Shown here piece after piece: positions 1-7,955 of a DNA stretch of 33,095 bases; the first letter of the stretch is position 1; every line of letters starts with the position of its first letter. The stretch comes from a virus, in the IMG/VR virus record IMGVR_UViG_3300047994_000588, positions 1 through 33,095 of that record; one strand, given 5' to 3'. The notes below the pieces were generated by a model. It saw only the letters and a program-made list of their open reading frames with translations. It did not search any database and was not told the DNA's origin. A program made the translations under genes and the position numbers.

Positions 1-1113
1 TTATTCAGCTTTTACAAAATCATAAATAATTTCAGCCGCCTTTTCAGAAGCATTGCCACCTGCCGATAAAATATTTTTCAAATCCGTATAGTCTTGTTGC
101 AATTGTTTTTTTCTTTCTTCATTATTCAATAACTCATTTAATTCCGTTAAAAGGTTTTTTACAGTTAGATCGTTTTGAATTAATTCTGTTACTACTAACT
201 TATCCATGATCAAATTAACAAGAGAAATGTATTTTATTTTAACCAATCGCTTTGCAATCTGATAACTGATGTTGCTTCCTTTATAACAAACAACTTCAGG
301 CACAGCAAACAAAGCAGTTTCTAAAGTAGCAGTGCCGCTTGTAACCAATGCAGCTGTGCTTTGCAGCAATAAATTATAGGTATCATTTCTTACAGAAGAA
401 ACATTTGAATAAGCCGATAAAAAAGTTTCGTAAAAACTATCATCCTGTGCAGGAGCTTTGGCAACAATAAACTGATAATCGGGAAATGATTTAGCCACTT
501 CCAGCATGATCGGAAGTTTTTTTGCAATCTCTTGTTTTCTACTTCCGGGCAATAAAGCAATAATAGATTTGTCCATGGTCAATGGTCTATGGTCCATGGA
601 CTTTTTTCTTTCAATTTCTTCCACCAACGGGTGCCCAACATAATCAACTTCCCAATTCCATTTTGTTTTATAATAATCTTTTTCAAAAGGAAGAATTACC
701 AGCATTTTATCAATGCACAACTTCATTTTCTTTACACGATTTTCTTTCCATGCCCAAACTTGCGGAGAAATATAATATACAATTTTAAAGCCTTGTTGTT
801 TGGCCCATTCTGCAATACGTAAATTAAAACCGGGATAATCAACTAATATTAAAACATCAGGTTTGTATTGCAAAATATCCTGCTTGCAGAATTTGATGTT
901 ACGTAAAATGGTTGGTAAATTAGCAATCACTTCTATAAAACCCATAAAAGCTAATTCTTTGTAATGCTTTACCAGCGTGGCTCCTGCGGCTTGCATTAAA
1001 TCGCCGCCCCAACAACGAATGTTGGCTGCTGAATCTTTTTTATGCAGTTGTTTAATAAGATTGCTCCCGTGTAAATCTCCGCTGGCTTCGCCTGCTATAA
1101 TATAATATTTCAT
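1..1113 (-). CDS. lpxB: Lipid-A-disaccharide synthase
   Basis: LpxB (GT19) condenses UDP-2,3-diacylglucosamine with lipid X to form the disaccharide of lipid A at the inner membrane. The 370-aa length is normal for the family. The N-terminal GEASGDLHG motif (about residues 8-16), LVDYPGFNLR, ISPQVWAWK, LPGSRKQEI and a C-terminal TSGTATLETAL segment are all family signatures, so the identification is firm. The stop codon lies at bases 1-3 and the ATG is at 1111-1113. An unusual loop just before LPGSRKQEI is encoded by a palindromic repeat (see 571-601). This is a host chromosomal gene lying outside the prophage. Confidence 0.96.
   Translation of the reverse strand: MKYYIIAGEASGDLHGSNLIKQLHKKDSAANIRCWGGDLMQAAGATLVKHYKELAFMGFIEVIANLPTILRNIKFCKQDILQYKPDVLILVDYPGFNLRIAEWAKQQGFKIVYYISPQVWAWKENRVKKMKLCIDKMLVILPFEKDYYKTKWNWEVDYVGHPLVEEIERKKSMDHRPLTMDKSIIALLPGSRKQEIAKKLPIMLEVAKSFPDYQFIVAKAPAQDDSFYETFLSAYSNVSSVRNDTYNLLLQSTAALVTSGTATLETALFAVPEVVCYKGSNISYQIAKRLVKIKYISLVNLIMDKLVVTELIQNDLTVKNLLTELNELLNNEERKKQLQQDYTDLKNILSAGGNASEKAAEIIYDFVKAE
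571..601. repeat. Palindromic CCATGG-rich repeat inside lpxB
   Basis: This 31-bp stretch has perfect 8-bp inverted ends (GTCCATGG and CCATGGAC) around an ATGGTC-rich centre. It lies in frame in lpxB and encodes the residues SMDHRPLTMD, between the predicted EIERKK helix and the conserved IIALLPGSRK strand. Its base pattern differs from the surrounding coding DNA. It may be an in-frame insertion of a short dispersed repeat, but that cannot be proved from one copy. Confidence 0.5.
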
Positions 1114-1162
1114 TGCTGTAAAGATACATTACCGCCAATGAATGTAATTTTTTAGTAATTAT

Positions 1163-1226
1163 GTTACCGGCAACAGTATTTCATGGAATCTTCGTTGTGT
1201 CACTCACTTGTACGTTTGTTTTTTAT
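1163..1226 (+). repeat. Intergenic degenerate repeat, copy 1
   Basis: The stretch aligns without gaps to 2645-2708. Shared blocks are GTTACCGGCAA, ATGG, ATCTTCGTTG, GTC, CTTGTA and TTTGTTTT. The two copies lie on either side of the secreted beta-helix gene, in the same orientation. No coding potential is evident. It looks like a dispersed host repeat and its function is unknown. Confidence 0.55.
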
Positions 1227-1311
1227 AGCAACAATAAAACATCAGCACACAACAGGATGCCCGATTTTACAAATCATGTAAGTTGCATTGTCAATAAATT
1301 ACTTGCCTCGA

Positions 1312-2637
1312 ATGAAAAAAAATATTCTACTTATCATCTTATTTCTTTTACAATTATCAATCGCTTATTCCAATACTTATTATGTTGCAGTTAACGGCAA
1401 TGATGATAACAATGGAAGTAAAGAAAAACCTTTCGCCACTATTCAAAAAGCACAAACAATTGTACAAGCCGGTGATACTGTTTATTTGCGAGGTGGCGTT
1501 TATCATCTTGCAGAATCTCAAATTGCAAAAAAGCAAAACATTTATGCCTGCGTTACTTTTTTAGATAAAAGCGGAACTGCGGGCAAATACATTCATTACA
1601 TCAATTATCCCAACGAAATTCCCGTGTTTGATTATTCAAACATTAAGCCGGCAGTTTTGCGGGTGGCAGCTTTTTATGTAACAGGTTCTTACATTCATTT
1701 AAAAGGTTTTGAAGTTACAGGTGTGCAGGTAACTATTAAAACACATACACAATCCGAATGTTTCGAAAACCACGGCAGCCATAATATTTACGAACAATTA
1801 AGCATGCATGATGGAATGGCCATTGGGTTTTATTTATTAGAAGGTTCAAATAATTTAATACTCAATTGCGATGCTTACCGCAACTGGGATTATTTTTCAG
1901 AAAATGGAAGAGGCGGCAATACTGATGGCTTTGGTTGCCATCCACGGGAAGGAAGTAAAAACAATATTTTTCGTGGCTGCCGTGCCTGGTTTAACAGCGA
2001 TGATGGTTACGATTTAATTAATGCATCTGAAGCAACAACGTTCGATAATTGCTGGGCTTTTTATAATGGCTTTAATAAAGATTTTGTAAGCGAAGGCGAT
2101 GGCAATGGGTTTAAATGCGGGGGTTACGGACTTAAAAAACTTGGCAATGAAATTCCCAATCCTGTACCGCAAAATACCATTCAATTTTGCTTGGCAGTTC
2201 GCAACAAAGCCAATGGGTTTTATGCAAACCATCATACCGGCGGCAATAATTGGTACAACAATTCAGCCTATAAAAATTCTACCAATTACAATATGCTTAA
2301 TCGGTTAATAGATACATCGCAGGATGTTGCAGGCTTCAATCATATCATGTATAATAATGTAGGTTACAAAGGCGGCAGAGAAACACAAAATATAGATATT
2401 GCCAAATGCGCTTTAGGAAATAATTATTTTGATTTGAATTTGCACGCAACCGATGAAGATTTTATCAACCTCGATGAAAACCTGTTAACAGCACCACGCA
2501 AAGCAGATGGAAGTTTGCCCGATATTGGTTTTATGAAATTAAAACCTAACAGCAAGTTTATAGATAAAGGAAAAAATATCGGCTTCCCTTTCACCGGCAA
2601 AGCACCAGATTTGGGAGCGTTTGAGTTTGTTAAGTAA
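1312..2637 (+). CDS. Secreted right-handed beta-helix protein, polysaccharide lyase family 9-like
   Basis: The 441-aa protein begins with a signal peptide (MKKNILLIILFLLQLSIAYS), so the ATG at 1312 is preferred over an upstream in-frame TTG at 1288. After a YYVAVNGNDDNNGS start typical of DUF1565/beta-helix proteins comes a PL9-type core. It has D205 in NTDGFGC, the D230-D231-x-x-D234 cluster in NSDDGYD, and K268 in GDGNGFKCGG. The spacing of the DDxxD cluster matches the calcium-binding aspartates of Pel9A, and K268 occupies the position of its catalytic lysine. It probably cleaves pectin-like polyuronates by beta-elimination, outside the cell or in the periplasm; substrate is inferred. There is no C-terminal sorting domain. 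It is a host gene upstream of the prophage. Confidence 0.85.
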   Translation: MKKNILLIILFLLQLSIAYSNTYYVAVNGNDDNNGSKEKPFATIQKAQTIVQAGDTVYLRGGVYHLAESQIAKKQNIYACVTFLDKSGTAGKYIHYINYPNEIPVFDYSNIKPAVLRVAAFYVTGSYIHLKGFEVTGVQVTIKTHTQSECFENHGSHNIYEQLSMHDGMAIGFYLLEGSNNLILNCDAYRNWDYFSENGRGGNTDGFGCHPREGSKNNIFRGCRAWFNSDDGYDLINASEATTFDNCWAFYNGFNKDFVSEGDGNGFKCGGYGLKKLGNEIPNPVPQNTIQFCLAVRNKANGFYANHHTGGNNWYNNSAYKNSTNYNMLNRLIDTSQDVAGFNHIMYNNVGYKGGRETQNIDIAKCALGNNYFDLNLHATDEDFINLDENLLTAPRKADGSLPDIGFMKLKPNSKFIDKGKNIGFPFTGKAPDLGAFEFVK

Positions 2638-2644
2638 ATATTTT

Positions 2645-2708
2645 GTTACCGGCAATAAGTTATAATGGCATCTTCGTTGCGTCGCACTCTTGTATTTTTT
2701 GTTTTCAT
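2645..2708 (+). repeat. Intergenic degenerate repeat, copy 2
   Basis: Second copy of the element at 1163-1226, beginning with GTTACCGGCAA just after the stop codon of the PL9-like gene. Being shared with a clearly host intergenic region, it suggests that host DNA extends at least to about 2708, which limits where the prophage can begin. Confidence 0.55.
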
Positions 2709-2772
2709 ATGAACAAAAAGTAATGACTAAATTTTTAGTGCTAACGAGATAAATAAGGGCATAAAATAGAGA

Positions 2773-2893
2773 TGTCCAAAGGGTAAAGAACAAAAAAAGC
2801 CCGAAAATGCTTTACTGCATTAAGTTTCACAAAAAAAGCCTGATTTTTTAATTTAAAACGAAATGTCCAAAAAATTGAAAAAAGCCTGAATTT
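2773..2893 (+). repeat. Candidate phage left end with three transposase-binding-site repeats
   Basis: Three copies of AAAAAAGCCYGA occur at 2793-2804, 2832-2843 and 2878-2889, all in the same orientation. The first and third are preceded by ATGTCCAAA (2772-2780 and 2863-2871). MuA binds three related sites (L1-L3) at the left end of Mu, so the number and position fit, though spacing differs. The gene-free stretch 2638-3333 also contains two stem-loops, a tandem repeat, a short TGTGTT/AACACA stem (3123-3138) and a TTACC/GGTAA palindrome (3145-3161). Nothing else was seen there. Confidence 0.45.
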
Positions 2894-2964
2894 GGTTTAA
2901 TTATGATGGCTTTAAAAGCAAAACAGCCTAATAACACTATAACAATACCTTATTGTAGCCGTAT

Positions 2965-2996
2965 AATGCCTGTAAATATTGATTTATAGGCATTTT
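2965..2996 (+). terminator. Strong stem-loop with T-rich tail near the phage left end
   Basis: A 13-bp stem (2965-2977 pairing with 2982-2994, one G-T pair, ATTG loop) includes the GC-containing part ATGCCT/AGGCAT and is followed on the plus strand by TTTATTT. The orientation would stop rightward transcripts entering from the host PL9-like gene. Confidence 0.5.
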
Positions 2997-3027
2997 ATTT
3001 AAAATAGCAAAGATAGATTTGAGCGTA

Positions 3028-3047
3028 CTTTAAAAGCGATTTTAAAG
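3028..3047. other. Perfect 8-bp inverted repeat with GCGA loop
   Basis: CTTTAAAA and TTTTAAAG flank a GCGA tetraloop of the GNRA class. It could act as an RNA hairpin or as a protein-binding palindrome. There is no following T-run, so a terminator role is unlikely. Confidence 0.4.
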
Positions 3048-3082
3048 CTTATTTACAAAACACAAAAAGAACTTAAAAATGA

Positions 3083-3118
3083 GTTGGGGATGCAGTTGGA
3101 GATGCAGTTGGGGATGCA
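3083..3118 (+). repeat. Three tandem copies of a 12-bp repeat
   Basis: GTTGGGGATGCA, GTTGGAGATGCA and GTTGGGGATGCA follow one another with no spacer, at 3083, 3095 and 3107. Only one base differs. It is much richer in G than its AT-rich surroundings. Iteron-like binding sites or a simple tandem duplication are both possible. Confidence 0.75.
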
Positions 3119-3333
3119 AATTTGTGTTTTTTAACACACATTCGTTACCATATAAGGGTAATAAATGTAATAGTTAGTACAAGATTATGCGTATTAAATA
3201 CCCTATAAGGACAAATTATATTTTTATTAAAAAAACGTGAAACACATAGCCGTATTGGATTGTATAGAAAATTGATGAAAAAGTAAATTGCAAAACGTAC
3301 ATCTATCGCACCTATTTAGGTACAAATGGAACA

Positions 3334-4059
3334 TCACACACGCTTCTTTAACCATCCATGTATGAGCCAAAGGGATTTTATTTTGTCTTTTGAAATTGAA
3401 AAATCATCATACTCTGTGGAATTTTCGGAACGTAATAAGAAATGTGTATCGGCCCTATTTATATCTTTTCGTATATACTTTAAATACTTACGCCTATTGT
3501 GGCAAACAATGCCATAAATCTGCCCGTATTCTAAGCCGTCCTGCCACCCATCTTCCTTTGTACCAAAAAGAATATCGCCACTATAAATTAATTTCTCCAT
3601 ACTGTTATTATAAGTGCGAAAAGCTGTACAGCCGTTAAACTCCGGTATATCCATTGTATAAGTTGGTTGCACAGTGAAATTATCTTCGTAAAATTCTATA
3701 TCACCTGCTGCAAAATCAAGGTCGTAAAATTTAATAAGACTGCTTTTATTCAGCTTTCTTTTAATGCGCTTATTAATTGGTGTTTTTATTAATCCATGTA
3801 TTGGCTCAGATACCATATTGAGATTTGGATTATGTTTTATCATTTCACCATTCCCTGTTATTAACCAATCTGCATTTAAATAATTAAATAAAGACAAAAT
3901 TTTGGCTATTTTTTCTCCCCCTAATTCTGATTTTAAACCAATTCCCTTAAAATTAGAAGCGGATATTTCAGTTTTTTCAAAAAAACTTTCTTTTGTAACA
4001 CCAATATAATCAACGAATTGTAATACACGCTCTTTTATGGGAGATAAAATTTTGTCCAT
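3334..4059 (-). CDS. Phage repressor, HTH plus S24 (LexA-like) peptidase domain
   Basis: The 241-aa protein has an N-terminal helix-turn-helix region (about residues 8-70; the LNADWLITGNGEM segment is typical of Bacteroidota phage repressors). Its C-terminal half is an S24/LexA-fold domain. Ser153 in NNSMEKLIYSGDILF is the likely nucleophile and Lys191 in RRKYLKYI the likely general base. By analogy with CI/LexA it keeps the lytic genes silent and may be inactivated by RecA-stimulated self-cleavage. A clear Ala-Gly cleavage site is not certain (AAGD at about 117-120 is a candidate). It is divergent from the early operon, as in Mu-like and lambda-like switches. Confidence 0.88.
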   Translation of the reverse strand: MDKILSPIKERVLQFVDYIGVTKESFFEKTEISASNFKGIGLKSELGGEKIAKILSLFNYLNADWLITGNGEMIKHNPNLNMVSEPIHGLIKTPINKRIKRKLNKSSLIKFYDLDFAAGDIEFYEDNFTVQPTYTMDIPEFNGCTAFRTYNNSMEKLIYSGDILFGTKEDGWQDGLEYGQIYGIVCHNRRKYLKYIRKDINRADTHFLLRSENSTEYDDFSISKDKIKSLWLIHGWLKKRV

Positions 4060-4122
4060 TTTATTTTGCAGTTTAAATTTTGACTATTAATATTGCTTTT
4101 GAAAAGTAAAACGAAAAGAATA
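4060..4122. promoter_or_regulatory. Divergent switch region between repressor and early operon
   Basis: The 63 bp separate the repressor start (minus strand) from the early-operon start (plus strand) and must hold promoters for at least one direction. TGCTTTTG at 4094-4101 resembles the -7 box TAnnTTTG, with TTTG at 4065-4068 upstream, but the spacer of 25 nt is longer than the usual 19-21. No clean operator palindrome was found. Confidence 0.45.
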
Positions 4123-4317
4123 ATGTCTAAAAGTAGGACTAATAAAAGAGATAACAAAAGAGCCGAAGCTATTAAAATACTTGCTAAGCAATTCGACTGC
4201 ACCCCTGAATTTGTGCGAATGGCAATAAATAATCCCAATTATGATTACGGCAAATCAGATGCTATAAGAAAAGCATATAAAGAAAAATACAATCAATTAA
4301 AACAAATACTTAGTTGA
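4123..4317 (+). CDS. Small basic protein in the Ner/Cro position
   Basis: The 64-aa protein is rich in Lys and Arg at its N-terminus (SKSRTNKRDNKR) and contains a possible helix-turn-helix (AIKILAKQFDCTPEFVRMAI). The ATG at 4123 is chosen over an in-frame TTG at 4093. Its stop is separated from the transposase ATG by a single base, so the two are translationally linked. Position, size and divergence from the repressor match Mu Ner, which turns down early transcription. The functional link is by position only. Confidence 0.7.
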   Translation: MSKSRTNKRDNKRAEAIKILAKQFDCTPEFVRMAINNPNYDYGKSDAIRKAYKEKYNQLKQILS

Positions 4318-4318
4318 T

Positions 4319-6376
4319 ATGCCACACCCTTGGAATAACATAATAGTTGTTACTGCTGATGAACTTGTTCCAAAGTTCTACAACACACTATCTACTCTTC
4401 GTAGCGAAATTGACCGGTATAAAAAATTTGAATACGGCATAAAAAAGGTTCGCAGAGGTGGTAACGGTGGCAAAATGCTAATTGCCTTTGACAGCTTGCC
4501 GAAAGAAACACAGGATGTTATAGGCGATCCACGTAAGGTTAAAAATCCTCTCGACCTTTTTTATAAAACAGATGCCACGGCTGTTATTTTTTATAACACA
4601 TTCAGGTTTGAGGATAACACGGCCCTATCGCTAAAACATATTGAAGAATATGTAACCAACGCTTCTGTTTTACGGGCTGCTATTTTATTAAAACAAGCAC
4701 GAGAACATGAACGCAAAACAAAAGGGGGCAGTTGCAAAGGAGTAATGGCTACAATATGTAACGATGTTATCAACTTCAATAAATCGCTTCAAACAAACTT
4801 CAATAATACTGCCCATACATTGCCAGCCTCTGAAAAGAGGTTTAAAGAAACTTTTAAGGAATTTGAAAATGGCTTTAATTATTCATCATTAATAAGTGGT
4901 AAGCTAAAAAATGAAAACAGAAAATTAGTTACCGATGAATTACTGCAATTTTTAAACGACTTGTTTGCGACACAAAGCCATAAGCCTACACGCACAGAAG
5001 TTGCGAAACAATATGATAGTTTTTTAAGCGGATATATTGAAGTAATCAACAATGAAACAGGAGAATTATATGAGCCGAAAAACTTTAAACCATTATCTGA
5101 ACAAAGCGTAATTAATTACCTGAATAGATGGGAAGATAAAGTAGCGACACACCGCAAACGTAGTGGCGACCGGCAAAAATATATGGGCAACTACAAGCCT
5201 TACCACAGTTTAGATAGACCACAATATGCAGGTAGTATTATTTCTGTTGACGATAGGCAACCACCATTTAAGTATGATAACTTAAACAACCGTGTTTGGT
5301 TTTACAATGGCATTGATTTAGGCAGTGAAGCATTTGTTTGTTGGGTATATGGTAAAAGCAAAGAGGGTATTATAACAGAGTTTTACCGCCAGTTAATTCG
5401 CAATTATGTAAGCTGGGGCATTAACCTGCCTTTTGAAATTGAAGCCGAGAGTAATTTAAACTCATCCTTTGTTAATACATTTCTTAAACCTGGTGCAATG
5501 TTCAATGAAGTTAGGATAGAAGCTAACAATGCACGTGGTAAAAGGATTGAGAGATACTTTGGCAACTTACGTTATGGTACGGAAAAACAACGTGAAGGAT
5601 GGTTGGCCCGTCCACATGCGAAAAGCGAAGCCAATCAAGCAGGTAATACTTCTGCACCCATTATTCCTTACAACACCATTGTTCAAAACAGTTTAAAGGA
5701 TATTGAAGATTGGAACAATAGCCCTCACAGCGTACATACTGATAAAACACGTTGGGAAGTGTTTATGCAAATGCAGCATCCTCAATTGCAGCCCATAAAC
5801 TGGAATGCTATACTGCCTTATCTCGGATACAAAACTCAAACTAAATGCCAACTAAATGGCATTATTAACCTCAACAACGAAGAATATTTATTAGGCTTAG
5901 ATGGTGAGGTTTTAATAGGCGATACACTCATTACCATGATGAAAATTGTTGCTGGTGAAAATATTGATGTGTATTGGCTTGACGGCAACAATGGGGAAGC
6001 AATGAAAGCACTTATTTATTTACGAAATACTGACCGCATAATATGCGAAGCTGTATTAAAGCCAACATATAACCGTGCTACACTTGAACGCACGGAAATA
6101 GATAAGAAGAATTATGAAATAATGAGTGCTTATGTAGCAACGATTGAAGGCTATGCAAAAATGAAAGCATCACGATTAAACAACTTAACAGTAATAGACA
6201 ATAGGCAACATACACTAAACAGGGGATTTGTGATTGATGATTTCAAAAGATATATGCCAACGCAAGAACAAGAATATAAAGAGCCTGAAATAATAAATGT
6301 TTTTCCCGAAGATGAAGATGGATTTGAAACCATACCAGTTGACCCCAAAAGCAAAGGGCTAAGGCATAGGTTTTAA
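4319..6376 (+). CDS. Mu A-type DDE transposase
   Basis: The 685-aa protein catalyses phage integration and replicative transposition by cutting phage ends and joining them to target DNA. The rve/DDE catalytic core spans about residues 300-425. The first acid is D311 (or D312) in ISVDDRQ and the last is E411 in GKRIERYFG, which corresponds to the VERAFG motif of MuA. The second slot lies in EIEAESN, giving E375 or E377, a Glu where Asp is usual. The D311-E377 spacing of 66 resembles the 67 in MuA. An N-terminal end-binding region and a C-terminal beta-barrel-like domain (about 500-620) complete the usual order. The next gene encodes its MuB-like partner. Confidence 0.92.
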   Translation: MPHPWNNIIVVTADELVPKFYNTLSTLRSEIDRYKKFEYGIKKVRRGGNGGKMLIAFDSLPKETQDVIGDPRKVKNPLDLFYKTDATAVIFYNTFRFEDNTALSLKHIEEYVTNASVLRAAILLKQAREHERKTKGGSCKGVMATICNDVINFNKSLQTNFNNTAHTLPASEKRFKETFKEFENGFNYSSLISGKLKNENRKLVTDELLQFLNDLFATQSHKPTRTEVAKQYDSFLSGYIEVINNETGELYEPKNFKPLSEQSVINYLNRWEDKVATHRKRSGDRQKYMGNYKPYHSLDRPQYAGSIISVDDRQPPFKYDNLNNRVWFYNGIDLGSEAFVCWVYGKSKEGIITEFYRQLIRNYVSWGINLPFEIEAESNLNSSFVNTFLKPGAMFNEVRIEANNARGKRIERYFGNLRYGTEKQREGWLARPHAKSEANQAGNTSAPIIPYNTIVQNSLKDIEDWNNSPHSVHTDKTRWEVFMQMQHPQLQPINWNAILPYLGYKTQTKCQLNGIINLNNEEYLLGLDGEVLIGDTLITMMKIVAGENIDVYWLDGNNGEAMKALIYLRNTDRIICEAVLKPTYNRATLERTEIDKKNYEIMSAYVATIEGYAKMKASRLNNLTVIDNRQHTLNRGFVIDDFKRYMPTQEQEYKEPEIINVFPEDEDGFETIPVDPKSKGLRHRF

Positions 6377-6400
6377 TTGTGATTTGCTTTCAAAGCCTAA

Positions 6401-6426
6401 GCCAGCCGGGTAAGTGCTGGCACTTA
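6401..6426 (+). promoter_or_regulatory. Two overlapping, mutually exclusive stem-loops before the MuB-like gene
   Basis: GCCAGC (6401-6406) can pair with GCTGGC (6416-6421), while TAAGTG (6411-6416) can pair with CACTTA (6421-6426). The two stems share bases, so only one can form at a time. They lie between the transposase stop and the MuB-like start at 6444. A role in setting the transposase/MuB expression ratio is speculation. Confidence 0.35.
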
Positions 6427-6443
6427 TAGAAAACTAACCAACC

Positions 6444-7343
6444 ATGATACAAACAACACCACAACAAAAACAATTAATCGTTACCGCCCTAATGGAGCAG
6501 CGAAAAAATTTTGACGGCACAGACCAACAGTTTTCAAAACAATGGGATATTAATTATTCCGTATTCAGCCGACTTAAAAATGAAACCAGTTACGATGGTT
6601 TATTGCGTGAAGCACAATGGCTCAACCTCGGCCGTGAATTAGATGTTGAGATGAACCAACGTAAATGGAATGTTGCAAGAACAGATGTTTTTACAGTAAT
6701 AGAACAGGATATTTTTTTCTGTAAAGACAATGCCAAGGCAATGATTTGTGTAGATGATTGCGGCATAGGAAAAACATTCACAGCAAAGTATTTGAGCCGC
6801 ACTTTAAAAAACTGCTTTTACATCGATGCAAGCCAAGCAAAAACTAAACAACAGTTTATAAGAACAATTGCCAAAACAATTGGAGTAGATGACAAAGACA
6901 AGTATGTACGTGTTAAAGCCAATATCAAATACGCTTTACGAATGCTTCCTAACCCTGTTGTAATGATTGACGAAGCAGGAGATTTAGAGTACACAGCATT
7001 TTTAGAATTGAAAGAGTTATGGAATGCCACCGATAAAACTTGCGGCTGGTACATGATGGGTGCCGATGGCTTACGAAAAAAAATTGAACGTGGCATACAA
7101 AACAAAAAGGTTGGCTACAAAGAACTGTTTAGCCGTTACAGCGAAAGATATACAACAATTGTTCCTCCTGATAGAAGCGAAAAAATTTCTTTCTATAAAA
7201 AACTTATTACCGATGTGCTTACTGTGAACATGAAAAACAAAACGCAGCTTAATGACATTGTAAGAAAGTGTTTGATAAATGATGAAGATGGAAACATTGG
7301 TGGGCTTCGCAGGGCAGAAAGTTTATTAATCCTAAACCAATAA
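6444..7343 (+). CDS. Mu B-type AAA+ ATPase, target-DNA activator
   Basis: The 299-aa protein has an N-terminal helix-turn-helix-like segment (about 25-60), Walker A DDCGIGKT (104-111) and Walker B VVMIDEAGD (172-180). It ends in a helical lid region. This matches MuB/TniB-type AAA+ ATPases, which coat target DNA, deliver it to the transposase and confer target immunity. It follows the transposase directly, as B follows A in Mu. At 299 aa it is close to the 312 aa of MuB. Confidence 0.9.
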   Translation: MIQTTPQQKQLIVTALMEQRKNFDGTDQQFSKQWDINYSVFSRLKNETSYDGLLREAQWLNLGRELDVEMNQRKWNVARTDVFTVIEQDIFFCKDNAKAMICVDDCGIGKTFTAKYLSRTLKNCFYIDASQAKTKQQFIRTIAKTIGVDDKDKYVRVKANIKYALRMLPNPVVMIDEAGDLEYTAFLELKELWNATDKTCGWYMMGADGLRKKIERGIQNKKVGYKELFSRYSERYTTIVPPDRSEKISFYKKLITDVLTVNMKNKTQLNDIVRKCLINDEDGNIGGLRRAESLLILNQ

Positions 7344-7349
7344 AAAACC

Positions 7350-7610
7350 ATGATACAGGAAATACATACGATAGTAAATAACCATGTGCAAGTCGCTTAT
7401 GCCTCACCTGAAGAAGTTGTAATAGTTGCTGTACTTAACCCGATTACAAAAAATATTGAAAGGCAAAGAATGTTTTCAGGCTTTGATGGAATTAAAGAGA
7501 TGTTTCACTGCTATAGGCAATCATTCAGCGAGGACATAGATTTTGAAACAACAATAAATTTTTTCAAACCAAACATTCAATCAACAAACGTAAATGCACC
7601 CATTAACTAA
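7350..7610 (+). CDS. Hypothetical early protein
   Basis: The 86-aa product matches no family I recognise. It has a predicted beta-rich N-terminal half (VQVAYASPEEVVIVAVLNP) and no membrane segment or signal peptide. It starts 6 bases after the MuB-like gene and overlaps the next gene by 17 bases, so it belongs to the early operon. Confidence 0.75.
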   Translation: MIQEIHTIVNNHVQVAYASPEEVVIVAVLNPITKNIERQRMFSGFDGIKEMFHCYRQSFSEDIDFETTINFFKPNIQSTNVNAPIN

Positions 7611-7953
7611 AAATATTGAAACCCTTTTGCATCAGCTTTCAACCAAGCTGCCGCAATTAAATATCAATACGCATGAAAAGCATTGGGTAAGTGGTTCAGA
7701 AATATTAGCGTGGGGAACGATTACGGAAATAGATGGTACGCCCATTGTTGCAGAACAGGCTTACTTATGGAAATATCCGGTAATAACAACAGCTAATCAT
7801 TACCGCCGCCTTAAAAGAGCTTACAAAGCAAATTGTATTGATGGAGTGAAGGATTATTTAGAATGGATTAATGGTCTTGCAAAGGGAAAGAAAATTGAAA
7901 ACCAAATGCAGGCTTTAATGACAATTATACAAACGATAGAAGAAAATAAATAG
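7594..7953 (+). CDS. Hypothetical early protein
   Basis: The 119-aa soluble protein has a predicted mixed fold with a Trp-rich middle (KHWVSGSEILAWG) and a basic helical C-terminus. I recognise no family. It overlaps the preceding gene by 17 bases and ends 2 bases before the P-loop ATPase gene, which argues for coupled translation and a shared early role. Confidence 0.78.
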   Translation: MHPLTKNIETLLHQLSTKLPQLNINTHEKHWVSGSEILAWGTITEIDGTPIVAEQAYLWKYPVITTANHYRRLKRAYKANCIDGVKDYLEWINGLAKGKKIENQMQALMTIIQTIEENK

Positions 7954-7955
7954 TA

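Noticed and set aside
1288-1311. Upstream TTG start for the PL9-like gene
   Set aside because: The ATG at 1312 begins a textbook signal peptide; the extra eight residues would spoil it.
2539-2793. 84-codon minus-strand frame across the PL9 3' end and the repeat
   Set aside because: It overlaps the conserved end of the PL9-like gene and the intergenic repeat; no recognisable protein pattern.
3083-3118. CRISPR-like or iteron origin reading of the tandem 12-mers
   Set aside because: There are no spacers between units, only three copies, and no cas or rep gene nearby.
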